Shown here in pieces: positions 46,747 through 56,907 of a stretch of DNA of 64,000 bases (positions are counted from its first letter, which is position 1; each line of letters opens with the position of its first letter). The DNA comes from Monosporascus cannonballus (Eukaryota; Ascomycota; Sordariomycetes; Xylariales). The stretch spans positions 1-64,000 of the forward strand of contig QJNS01000247.1 of the NCBI GenBank assembly GCA_004154925.1, read 5' to 3'. The translations under genes were made by a program, and so were the position numbers. Under the pieces are notes generated by a model that saw nothing but the letters and a program-made list of their open reading frames with translations, searched no databases and was not told where the DNA came from.

Positions 46747-48548
46747 CCCTTCATCCTTTCGTAATGCAAGATGTATGATGCTAGTTGCTAGCTTGATTAG
46801 TAGAGGAGAGAATCTATAATAGAGGAGAACACGGTCAAGAACTACTTAGGCACATGATATATATGCAGCGGTGCCCTGTAAGGCATACCTATTCTATCTA
46901 CCTAGAATCTATCCAACCCCAGCGTGTCGCCATCAACCAGAACAACATAGAGGTCAAATACACCATCGGGGGGGAATCCCGACACCCATAAATTCCCTCA
47001 ACGCTTCTGTTTCAACTGCTGGGACTCTGTTGGCGTGTAGATGGTGGTTTGAAAGGTTTATTTGATGTGCCAGGAATTTTGAACCCGGCTAGGCGCCCGC
47101 TCTGTTCTTGAGCCATGGCTTGCTGTTCCTGTCGGCAGAAGTTTTTCTTGTTGTGCATCAATCTAGGAGTGCAACTGTCCCTGTCTAACCGACCAGGTAA
47201 TGTTCGCAATGTCTCGGGTAGTACGCGGCGTCGGCAGGATAATTCTTGTGAGAGTTGCAGTTGGTACAGAACATATCTAGCGACAATAGTGGGGTAGAGT
47301 TGCCGTTATCGATATTGGTGAAGCGCGGAGGGGTCAGCATCTTCAATACAAGGATTGTTGACAATGACGGAACCGTTTGATGCCCAAGCAAGTGAGAGAT
47401 TATTGTATGTGTTTGAAGCTAGTATTGCGGATATAGACGATGGAATGGAATTGTGCTATATCAGCATATTTCACCGGCCGCTGGGGCCGCGAAGCTGTGT
47501 CAGACGCGGGTCCGAACGTGCAAACTCCAATTCGGATGGTAAAGCATTACGAAATGGAAGGCGTGCGACTAGGACGCATATAGAAGCGATTTGGCTAAAG
47601 TAGCCGGGCAGTTCCAAGGCGGTTCTGATGATCTGACAGCATTAGATCGCGGAGGGTAGTGTTTGCTGGTGTCGGTTAAGTCGAATTCCAAACTCGACTG
47701 CCCAATAGAGATGAGTGAGTCAGACTGCGGACGCGACATGACAGCTCCTGAACGATAATTGATAGTGTAAACGTGCGAAATTGGCGCCAAAGTGATTGGC
47801 GATGGAATCAAGGTTACATCCCCCAATAGACGATTTAGACACAGGCGAGCTGGCTGCTGAGTGAACGTTTGTGATGGCCCATCGAAGCCGGAGTCTTTTC
47901 GACGGTGAAAGTCGATGAGCGCGCGGTTTATGGATTAATATTTGAATGTTTGGAAGAGGAGGCTTATTGTAAGGGAGACTGCAGCATCCAGAATGCACTG
48001 GTAATCCTGTGACGTTGCAGCTGTAACAGTGCTTGCCCTGCGCTATCCGGAAGCACATAGGGCAGTCGTAGTGGAACCCGTTAATGCACACGACAGCCAG
48101 CAGTGGACCTGATCGGGGAATGCGGGAGATAAGCCCCCGAAAAAGCATATCCAGGGGTGAGTAACTCCCTACAGTAAACGGCTGCAGCAATAATTTGTTC
48201 TCGGTTATCAGCTGTGTTTCTTGCAGGTGTCATGGTATTGTGGATGTCTGAAGACGTGGGAAGCCACGGAAGACTTGTCGAAACCTTTATATGGATGATT
48301 GGCAAGTTCACGGGACGACAAATCTATATAGGTTGAGATGTTGCTGGCGGTGAAGCCCTATATCGTAATACTTGAGGGATCTTCTTTTTCGATACATCGC
48401 TGGCGAGATGGTGCGGCGCATTACGGGGCCCTGTGTGGCATGATGTATCATGACACTTTGGACGGTCGAAGCTCTTATTTGCTCTAATGACGAGCGTCGT
48501 CTAAGAGGATGTCTGTTGTCGTCACGAGTACGAGCAAGAAACACCCCC
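46747..48548. other. Gene-poor stretch, no confident gene
   Basis: A 156-codon minus frame (47720-48190) includes cysteines (YDCPMC...HCYSC) but has no clear zinc-finger spacing and no homologous flank that I recognise. The remaining frames are under 90 codons. Some of this may be decayed coding DNA attached to the helicase relic that follows. Confidence 0.35.
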
Positions 48549-49101
48549 CTATTTGTTATAATATCCTGTGTTCATGTGCTGATGTTGAAATGTCGAAATC
48601 CCATTAAAGTCAGGCGCCTGCGCGACGTCGGTCTTCTTTATGTCGTTTTTCCGTTTCTGTTCCAGGGCATCGCTGCTGGCGAGCACGTTGGAGACCTGCT
48701 TCAGGGCGCCAGTCTCGTACTTGGCGCCCTCCTCTTTCTTGATGAACCGAGACATTTCGTCGTCGTCCTTGGCGGCCTTGTCCATGTCCACGTCCATGTC
48801 CATGATTCCATGAGCTGCAGCCCATCCGGGCTCCGGCGACGTTGGTCTCGTTGATGATCTCCCGTACGATGATCAGGTTGCCATGGTACGCGAGGAGGTT
48901 TGGATGCCGAAGATCTCGCCCTTGCGGTTCTCATCCTGCTGTACGCCCTTGAAGTACCGGCACTCATTAGAAACGTTATCGCCAATGCTGGTCTGCTGCT
49001 GATATATCTGCTGTGCAGAGGCGATCTCTTCGATGGTGCCGGTGGAAATTAACCCGTATACGTCAACGTCGAGAGTTTGGCCGATCCCGTAGGCCCGGTC
49101 C
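48549..49101 (-). pseudogene. C-terminal relic of an SNF2-family helicase (ERCC6L2/Rad26-like)
   Basis: From 49101 downward the minus strand reads DRAYGIGQTLDVDVYGLIS, then TGTIEEIASAQQIYQQQ and RYFKGVQQDENRKGEIFG. This is the motif VI region and following helix of Rad26-like/ERCC6L2 SNF2 ATPases. The family arginine in AYRIGQTR is replaced (AYGIGQTL), which would abolish ATP hydrolysis. A stop (TGA after RTMAT) lies near 48877. The conserved continuation NLIIVREIINETNVAGARMG is then in another frame. A final frame holds an acidic Asp-Met repeat and SRFIKKEEGAKYETGALKQ. No upstream helicase motifs are present, so this is a truncated, frameshifted remnant. Confidence 0.7.
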
Positions 49102-52100
49102 TAACGCGTAAGCTTTGAGGCCATACGACGGCATATGGATCATAGGTATCAGGTGGTGTCTGATACACTAATGAGTTCCGTGGTTCTAGCAATGTGGAAT
49201 CGTATCAGGTGGTAAGCTTTGGAGAGGCCGTTTGTACAAATTGCGCATGTGTTTTGCCGATTTACGTGGATGAATAGGTTCGTAGATCAGGTCACTTCTT
49301 GCGCTGTCCTGGCTAGCGCCATGCAGTTTCGTGTAGACAGGCAAAGTTGGATCTGTTCGCAGGCTCACTAGCTAGGGTCGCCGCCGAGAACGAGGGAAAT
49401 GTCAGTGCTATCCGGCCTCGATATGTGTGAGTGAGATACAATGACGTATGCCGCGCATTGGGCTGAAATCTGTTGCTGCACCTCGATAGATGTTGTATCG
49501 AGATAGGTTGCTGGCTGAGAGCTGTGGTTCCTGTTCTTGATATGCTCGAGATCTTCCTTCTTTTCACCCGATGCTGAGCGTATAACCGAGCTGCCAAGAT
49601 TGGCGCATCCATCACAGTCTCATAGCCTTTGCATATAGGTATAGGGCCGAGGGCGCTCGTTGTGACTAGTGTCGAACTTGCTGCATATTTCCCGAGAGAC
49701 CCCATCCAAGGCAAGATGGCTCTTCAGAACAGAAAATAGCAAAGCGATCGCACCAGTAATGTACTCGATAGTCTTCGGTCCCCTCGAGCTTGCAGCGGTA
49801 TGTCGGAGCCCAGGACTCTATTGCATGATGTGCTTACAATCTGCTGGTGTGTTCAGTGGTTCGTGTCGGTGTACTACCCGAGTTGCCTCTGAGGTCGGCA
49901 TCTCACTGAACCAATCGGAGCTTTGGTTTATCATAGGTCTAGCTGCCAGCAAGGAGGCCACTGCGGTCATGGCCTTTGATGGACAGTTAGATAGTCCCAG
50001 CGGTATATCTTGGAAGTTTTGGCTTCGGAGTGAATAGGTGCTTTTACGGATGGAATGGGTCTATGCCACGCCTGCGGTACCGCTCTATCTCGATTTCACT
50101 TTAATACCGTTAACATTGGTTCATCCTTGGCAACTAGGGAATACTACCTCGTCTCGTAAAGGCGAAACGCGTGAATACTGGTTGCTCTCCGGGCCTCAAG
50201 GCGAATCATGCTAGAGTGTGCTATTCGGGACCCCTCGGGCTATGCTATGACTGAATGTCTTTTCAAGCCGAGTAGCTTCGATTCGAGGATTATTGTACGC
50301 TGTAATGGAAAGAAGTAAGATTATACGTTAGTACATGTTAGTACTGAGTCAACTTTTGCTTCCCCGAGTGGCTGTTCAGAGTTAATACGGTGGCGACACG
50401 AGTTGACTTACGTGCCCCCTATTTGCAAATTCCTCTCTCCTCCGCGCGGTCTGCCAACTGTACAGAAGTTCTGGAATGCGGTAGGGCCGTAGGCTGCCTA
50501 ATATCCCTAGGTTAGCTTTGGGCGGAACACTTTCTAGAGCGCTTCTTTCCTTCTTCGGATTGCTAATGTCACCCTGCTTCCCCTAGCCGGTGACGGCCTT
50601 GTCTTGTTCACCTCCCCGATGGTGGCCGGTGCCCTGAAGCCCTCAGAAAGCTTCGACTTCTAGAAGGATATAAACTGGAAGCGCCGGAAGAACAGACCGT
50701 CGAAGTCGGAGGGCGATTTGATGGAAGCCTCAGGTGCTGCATATACCAATCGCCCCCCCCAATCCTTCCCAGCCTTTGTCCTAACATCTCGAACTTCCCC
50801 CTTCTAAACTTCTCTCCGGAGTTCCCTTCACATGCCTTCCAAAACCTCTCTCTATAAATTCTTCCTGATTCTTCTTCCGCACATATCCTCCATCCTCGGT
50901 TCGCGCTGGCTCTCCTCCTCCAAACCATTTCGTTAACTGTCGTACGCTTGCCCCGTTATCTCCACACCAGACTTTGAGTTGGGACTATGCTAGGGTGTCC
51001 CAATTCAGAGAAGACTATGGCGAAGATGGAGTTTGCTTTGCTATAGAGATGTAGTGCTGAAAATCACTGTCCACCTGCAACATTGACATAATCAAGCAGT
51101 GCGAGGGATTTCATTGCATTTCCCGTGGGTCTCGCGGAATGCTAGGCACGGAAAATATTGCATACTGGGCGTTTTGGGCCCAATACCTGCGAGATACACT
51201 CCGTCTGATGTCTCGTCGACATATCACTGGCTCGTCCCATGTGGTGAGGTTCACTGTTGTGATGCCTGTAGCAAAGCCGGTGTATCGGTGACAGTTGAGC
51301 GGGACTTGACTTGGCAAAGCGCAATTTCTGATCGTCTGGATTTTGATCACATTTCTTTGGAGTTGCAGTTGAATACGACTGACCCGCTCCGAGGCGATTG
51401 GCCTTCCATCATATTCGTTCGCACAGACCTGGGGCTGTTCATCTGATCAATTTCTTGTAAGGTTTACTGCAAGCTTCTCTTGGATGGAACCCTGTGAGGT
51501 GTACCCGGTGAAGAAAGGACAATCTCATGTGCCGTGATGGCGCACGATGATTCGCAGGTGTCGCGCTGTCAGTAGATACCATTTGTCCCTGACTTCAATT
51601 TCGCCATCTTGTTAGTAGTGGATTCATGAAAAAATGAAGTCTACCATTCGCCCCCGGTAGTCTGCTCACGGTGGAGATCTCTAGAGTACGGTGTGGTGTC
51701 TCGGCGACAGCTGCTAGGGCAGATATCTGTTGAACATGAAGTGAGGCTGTGCATTTTCGACTGCCGCGGTGCTGAACATCATTATCCTTGTTTCCCTTCT
51801 ATGGTTTTGGATCCGTTATTCCGTCACTCTACCGTACTGTGCATACCAGCCTGAAGGCCTTCTTGAGCGTGATGGATGTATGGAATTCAAGGCAGTCCAG
51901 ATGTTAGGTTTGCGAGGCTGTGGCCGAGCTGGTGTTTTGGGGCACTGGGGCAGGTTCTATGCATACTAGCGGTATCTCTAGGTTGATCAGATTGCTTGTC
52001 TAGTGTCTGAGCCCGATTAGTGCCTGGTTGAGAGAAGCCACCGTGAAGAGTCCGTTCGAATTCCGGCACGCTGGTTGGCGCTAGTCCGTAAGATTGGTGG

Positions 52101-53516
52101 GGCAAGCGAAGTGCGCTGTAGATCCGATCTAAGAAGATATTTTAACGCACTGCAAGTAGCTCTCTCGTGCTAGCCGCATGGGCGAGTTGGCGTACCTTCG
52201 AGTCCGGAGCTTGACATCTGATATATAATGGCGGCTTTGGGTGAACGGAAAAGACAAGAAGGCCTTATGCATCTGACATATGTGCGATTCCTGAGCGAGA
52301 TGCTAAGGGTGTTACTGCTACCGTCTCATTTGCCAATCTAAGTGATAGTAGCTTGAGTTACGCTTCTAGAAGCCCGGGCCGGTTGATCGCTGATATATTC
52401 CTTGCGGGATGCCTGGTTTGTTCACCATTCGTCCAGGCCCACCCTAGGCTCTTGGCGGTTGTTACCATATTCGAACCATTCGAAATGGCCTTCCAGCGAA
52501 AATGTTATCTGGTTGTGAGCCACCAGAAGTAGACCGGGCGCCAGGACATCAAGATACAGCATAATACTTCACTTCGTCAAAACGAAGCTTGAATCCGGTG
52601 ACACATGCTCTGTTGGCTGACTACATGAGAAGAGCTATGGAGGGTGTTAGTGAAATGGCCTCTAAAATTGGACAGTGATGTATGGTCCAATCCATACCTT
52701 TCTGTAAGCAGTGCCACTTGAGTATCGATATGTGTGATCTTCAGCTTTCCTGTGAGTGCATACCCGTGGACGTCGGTGTGATTAGCTTTAGTGCCAATAT
52801 CTGTTTTCTTGTAATCTCGTGTGGCATATAGCGGCGAGCTGTTGAACGCGGCTTAGCACCACTTATACCAAGGTTTTGGGGCCATGATAACAGTCGCTTC
52901 TTAATGATCTTCATGGTATTTAGGGGCCCATAGCTTGTAGTCCATATGCAACGTCACATGGTCTGGGGACTCATGGTGACGTTCTTGGGTTGGGGATGAA
53001 GGATGTCTGCCCGGAGCTGTCAAATCGATGTTGACTGTGGCTAGTGCCGGTCCTCCGTTGCTGGCTAGCTCCCGAGCCAGTTTCTAAGATATCGTCTCAG
53101 ACAAGACTCCCACGGAGCGTGTAAATGGGATTGTAGACGTTGAACTGTCAGCTTGTATGGTCGAAGTCCTTTGCAGACCGATCTAGGTAGAAATCGTTGC
53201 TAGGCTGGAAGTTCGGCTGTAGCGGCAACAGATGCTACACCATAACACGGGTCCTAGAGGAGATGATGGAGAACATAAAGCAATGTGAGAATGAAAGCCC
53301 ATGGGAGTCGAAGTGGAATAGAAGACAGCATGAATCGGACATGGGAGAGGGAAATCCAGGGGTTCGATAGCTCTCTTGGATAGGTCTTACCCCCTCCGTT
53401 TTCTTGAATAGTGCGATTCAGGCATATGTAATGCGACTCTCTTACGGACGGGACGAGACCCCAGACAGACTATGGACATGGTTAAGTGCTCAGATTCCAA
53501 ATAAAGGAAGTGGTAG
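49102..53516. other. 4.4 kb without recognisable genes
   Basis: The longest frames are 122-133 codons near 49313-50037 and overlap on opposite strands. From about 51.0 to 53.4 kb the plus strand looks G+T-rich with TG-rich short words and stops in all frames. This could be strongly decayed coding sequence or non-coding transcript territory, but I see no motif. Confidence 0.4.
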
Positions 53517-53721
53517 TGTCAGGTGCCAAGGTGCGGCCCCCTTTCCGGGGCCCAGCGACCCACCAGTATGGCTCCAGTTTGTGTATATATAGGGGGGCTT
53601 CGCCCCCGAGTAGTTAGAAAAGGGCAGGCATTAATGGTCATTTATTTACTACCCATATACGAACCACCTGCTGGGCTGCTTCTTCTGCCTCTCACTCCGT
53701 ACTTTACCATTTTCCCTGACA
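53517..53721 (-). mobile_element. Solo LTR, ~205-bp family, copy 2 (inverted)
   Basis: Runs TGTCAGGTGCC...CCCTGACA on the plus strand and is the reverse orientation of copies 1 and 3. It is flanked by the perfect 5-bp duplication GGTAG (53512-53516 and 53722-53726). By eye it differs from copy 3 at only a few positions, so both inserted recently. It contains the same hairpin and TATA box in reverse. Confidence 0.93.
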
Positions 53722-54181
53722 GGTAGCGCTTACACGTCTCGTCATAACATCTTTAATTACCTCCAGCCAGGCCAACTTGACTCGGCACGATGCAAAGGAT
53801 ACTGAGGTAATGTTCGACATCTCGTAGCAGCAAACGACGCATTTCCGAATACGTCAGGTATGGCTCAAAAGTGGAATGCATGAAGTAGGATCCATACGTG
53901 TGGGATTGGTTCCATTGTAAGGAGGGCAAGCTGTTTGGCGAATCGAAGTATGGTAGTGCTATCAAGCTGGTCCTCGAGAGACAGCGGCAGGCTGAGAGTG
54001 ATGGTAGGCCATGTGAGAGCTACCCGATGTACATAGGATTCTGCGTTGGCTTAGAACAGAACGACAATAACACCAATAATCTCGTTTTCGGGGGTTGGAG
54101 GGGGGAGGGGGAAGGGGGGAGATGATCAGGTAGAAAGGTAGTACTTACTCGCAACCTGGCTGGGTGGGTTTTGTATGTTCC
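53722..54181. other. Spacer between two inverted solo LTRs
   Basis: 460 bp with no retroelement coding. Different target duplications on either side show that the two LTRs are separate insertions and not ends of one element. A G-rich stretch lies at 54088-54122. Confidence 0.7.
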
Positions 54182-54385
54182 TGTCAGGGAAAATGGTAAA
54201 GTACGGAGTGAGAGGCAGAAGAAGCAGACCAGCAGGTGGTTCGTATATGGGTAGTAAATAAATGACCATTAATGCCTGCCCTTTTCTAACTACTCGGGGG
54301 CGAAGCCCCCCTATATATACACAAACTGGAGCCATACTGGTGGGTCGCTGGGCCCCGGAAAGGGGCCGCACCTTGGCACCTGACA
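54182..54385 (+). mobile_element. Solo LTR, ~205-bp family, copy 3
   Basis: TGTCAGGGAAAATGG...GGCACCTGACA, flanked by the perfect 5-bp duplication GTTCC (54177-54181 and 54386-54390). Same hairpin GGGGGCGAAGCCCCC and TATATATAC promoter as copy 1. Apparent open frames across it are not genes. Confidence 0.93.
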
Positions 54386-54562
54386 GTTCCGTACGCACTC
54401 AGTACTCGGTGCGATATTGGTGTAGTCGCAACGACAAATCTATTTCAATTGCGTCAATTGATGCTGATACTGACCCGGGGATATAGCCCCCTCGTCGAAG
54501 GGCAATCCCGACCACTGAATGCGGTTGATATCGGAACGTGGAATTCCCCTGAGTAGTTCCAT

Positions 54563-54796
54563 AGTTTACACTAGGGTTTGCAATGGGTACCCGAATGGGT
54601 ACCCATCACTACTCACGACGTAAATTCACACGTCATAAAAGCTTAATACTTAGGGTTTCCTAGAAAGATTTATTATACAAGTAATTCTGTATTGTTTACA
54701 GATGTTTATTATTTATTTATGATTGAAAATATCATCCGTGGGTAGTGATGGGTACCCATTTGGGTACCCATTGCAAACCCTAAAGTTTACACTAGG
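54563..54796. mobile_element. MITE-like element with 41-bp terminal inverted repeats
   Basis: Left inverted repeat 54572-54612 and right 54742-54782 match at 40 of 41 positions. Each begins TAGGGTTTGCAATGGGTACC and contains two GGGTACCC palindromes. The 211-bp element has an AT-rich core without coding capacity. It is bracketed by a 13-bp direct repeat AGTTTACACTAGG (54563-54575 and 54784-54796), which includes the probable target duplication. The terminus resembles the CAGGG start of hAT-type ends with C changed to T. The hAT assignment is an inference. Confidence 0.85.
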
Positions 54797-56499
54797 ATGC
54801 CATTGCTTCGCAATATCGAAGGATCGTTGCAAGAGATACGAATTGTTTATCGGTCGGGGGTGGGCTTTTCCACATTTGAATGTCATGTCGGAAACCGACT
54901 TTGTGCGTACGGAACATACAAGGCTGCCAATGGCTTTAGGTTCCAGATGGGTTCGATGTCGAACTATGACTCGTAGGGAAGCCACTGATACATTCGTGGT
55001 ATATCGAATCTGAACAGTGCCGGAAAATGTGAGGCCCTACACTATGGCGGGGACACTATCAGTTCTCATATGGTACAACATATGACCCGATGCCGTTGGA
55101 GGTTTGTGGCAGGTTATATCGTGCTAACTCTCTACCTATAGTCCTATGATAAAGTGGGAACTGATACTGCGAGGTGGATCGCATATTATATGACTTCGAG
55201 TCTAACATCGAGAATGGAGGTCCGCCTCGATGGCAGGACTTGAAACGTAGAACATCACAATAGTGAGCTGGAACCCAAGCCAAGGCAGCCTGGTGGATGG
55301 ATGGGGAGGGGGGTTATCTGGATCTGCGTTCTGATGACGTAGTGGGAAAAATTCGACTCTGTGGGGTTTCGCATAAGGCACTTGTTCAGTTGGTCTTCAG
55401 GTTCCCGGATGCCAAAAGATGTAGTCAATGTCGTGCCGTAGTAGGACACCACAGATCATACACATTAGGAGAGCATAGCTCCTAATTGCAAGCCTAAGGA
55501 TAGGGAGCTGTTGCTGTAGTTGAGAGACGTAATAAGCTATCTCGCTCAAATCTGCTCCGATGGTAAAGATATAGTAATGGCCAAGATAAGAGATATTGCG
55601 GGAAGACTTGTCTTGAAGAAGATCCAGATAATGATGCATGAACACTGTATGAACCGGTACCGGCCATAAATGGGCAAATCAACTGGACATGGATGTACTA
55701 AATCCTAAGGTATGGATGCTTTTTGGGATGCCTAAGAGATACTGAGAGTACGTAGGCAGATGGGTTCGAGATAATTGATGGCTGAGGAACCATGGTGATG
55801 CCCGAAAAAGAGCCTACTATATTGCAATATTTCGTTGGATGCAATGAAAATGAGGGAGGAGGCAGTCATGTCCCATACTAGCAGGTCATCGTCTTTTAAG
55901 ACGCTAAATCATGGGCTTCGTGTGCGGATGGTATCCGAGTTCATACAGGTTCATTGCAACGGGGAGTGTCGTCGGTCCCATAGTAGGGAGTCTGAGGATC
56001 TTAGTCCAACTAATAAAGATGTGCTAGACTTGTGCCGTCATAAACACTGAAGAGATTTGGGATCGTATGGAAGGATCCGATACTGACTAAATGTTCCTTC
56101 TGAAGTGCTGGCGCGATAGGCTTGGCAAGGTAATGCTTATGGCGGCAGCTGATGCTCGTAAAATACGCATTGTAATCGTATCTTGGATTTTCGAGTGTTC
56201 TTCAGCCTTATCGAATAAGGTTGTGGATATAAGACAGCATGATCTCAGAGTCTGATGTGTAGAGTTTGCTTCGTGTCTGGGTGTGATCCACGCGGGAGGG
56301 AAATTGTCTGGTCGACTCGAGTTCCTGTAGCCGAGAATCGGTTTGGCAAAGTCAGGGTAGACGACGGCAGAAGGACAGTCAGTTGTTGTGGCAGATGTTG
56401 CTGCTGAGACCACGCTCGGGATGTTTGACAGGCAAAGGTCACCGCGCGACCATTTCCATCGATGCAGGCTGCGACGACACTCCCCTTCAACCCCCCTTC
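54797..56499. other. Gene-poor stretch, no gene seen
   Basis: Random short frames only (up to about 96 codons at 54723-55013, which begins inside the MITE). No repeat recognised. Confidence 0.4.
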
Positions 56500-56539
56500 C
56501 CGATCCGAAAGTTAGTAGATTATCAACCCTAGATTGCTC

Positions 56540-56735
56540 GTTTCTTTTAGTCCTTGAAGCTTTCCTACTCTTTGGCTGCAGCCACAGATGGATTGCCCGA
56601 TCAGTTACTACAGCCGCCAACGGATTCGCTTCAAGGCCCTCCCAAGGTCTTTCCACTTATTGGCCGTAGCCGCAAAAGGATTTGAACACTCGAGGCCTCT
56701 CCATTTCCTAGCTATTAGCTTGTGCCGCAAGCGGA
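56540..56735. repeat. Diverged tandem-like repeat around a GCCGCAA-GGATT core
   Basis: Three to four diverged units of roughly 45-75 bp share a CAGCCGC/TAGCCGCAA...GGATT core and a CTTTCC/CTCTCC lead-in (near 56560, 56610, 56665 and 56730). They inflate an open frame on the minus strand (56087-56656) that I do not accept as a gene. Confidence 0.4.
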
Positions 56736-56907
56736 ATCTGGGAGGGAAGTTTCCGGCTTCGTCTAGAGTCGGCGGCAGGCTACCAAGCGCTGGCCCACGA
56801 CTAGCGATGGTGTTTGCCCTGTGAAATGAATCAATATGCATCGAGTACGCGCTAGAATGCGCGGGTCCTATCAGATCTCTTGCTGTGGCAGAGAAAATAA
56901 GCTAATT

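Noticed and set aside
53517..54385. One LTR element bounded by the two LTRs
   Set aside because: They are in opposite orientation and have different target duplications on each, so they are two independent insertions.
53404..54486. Small proteins at 53404-53726 and 54126-54486 that share an identical sequence
   Set aside because: They are readings through the two nearly identical solo LTRs, not genes.
56087..56656. 189-codon minus-strand frame
   Set aside because: Partly built on a diverged tandem repeat; no motif and no start context.
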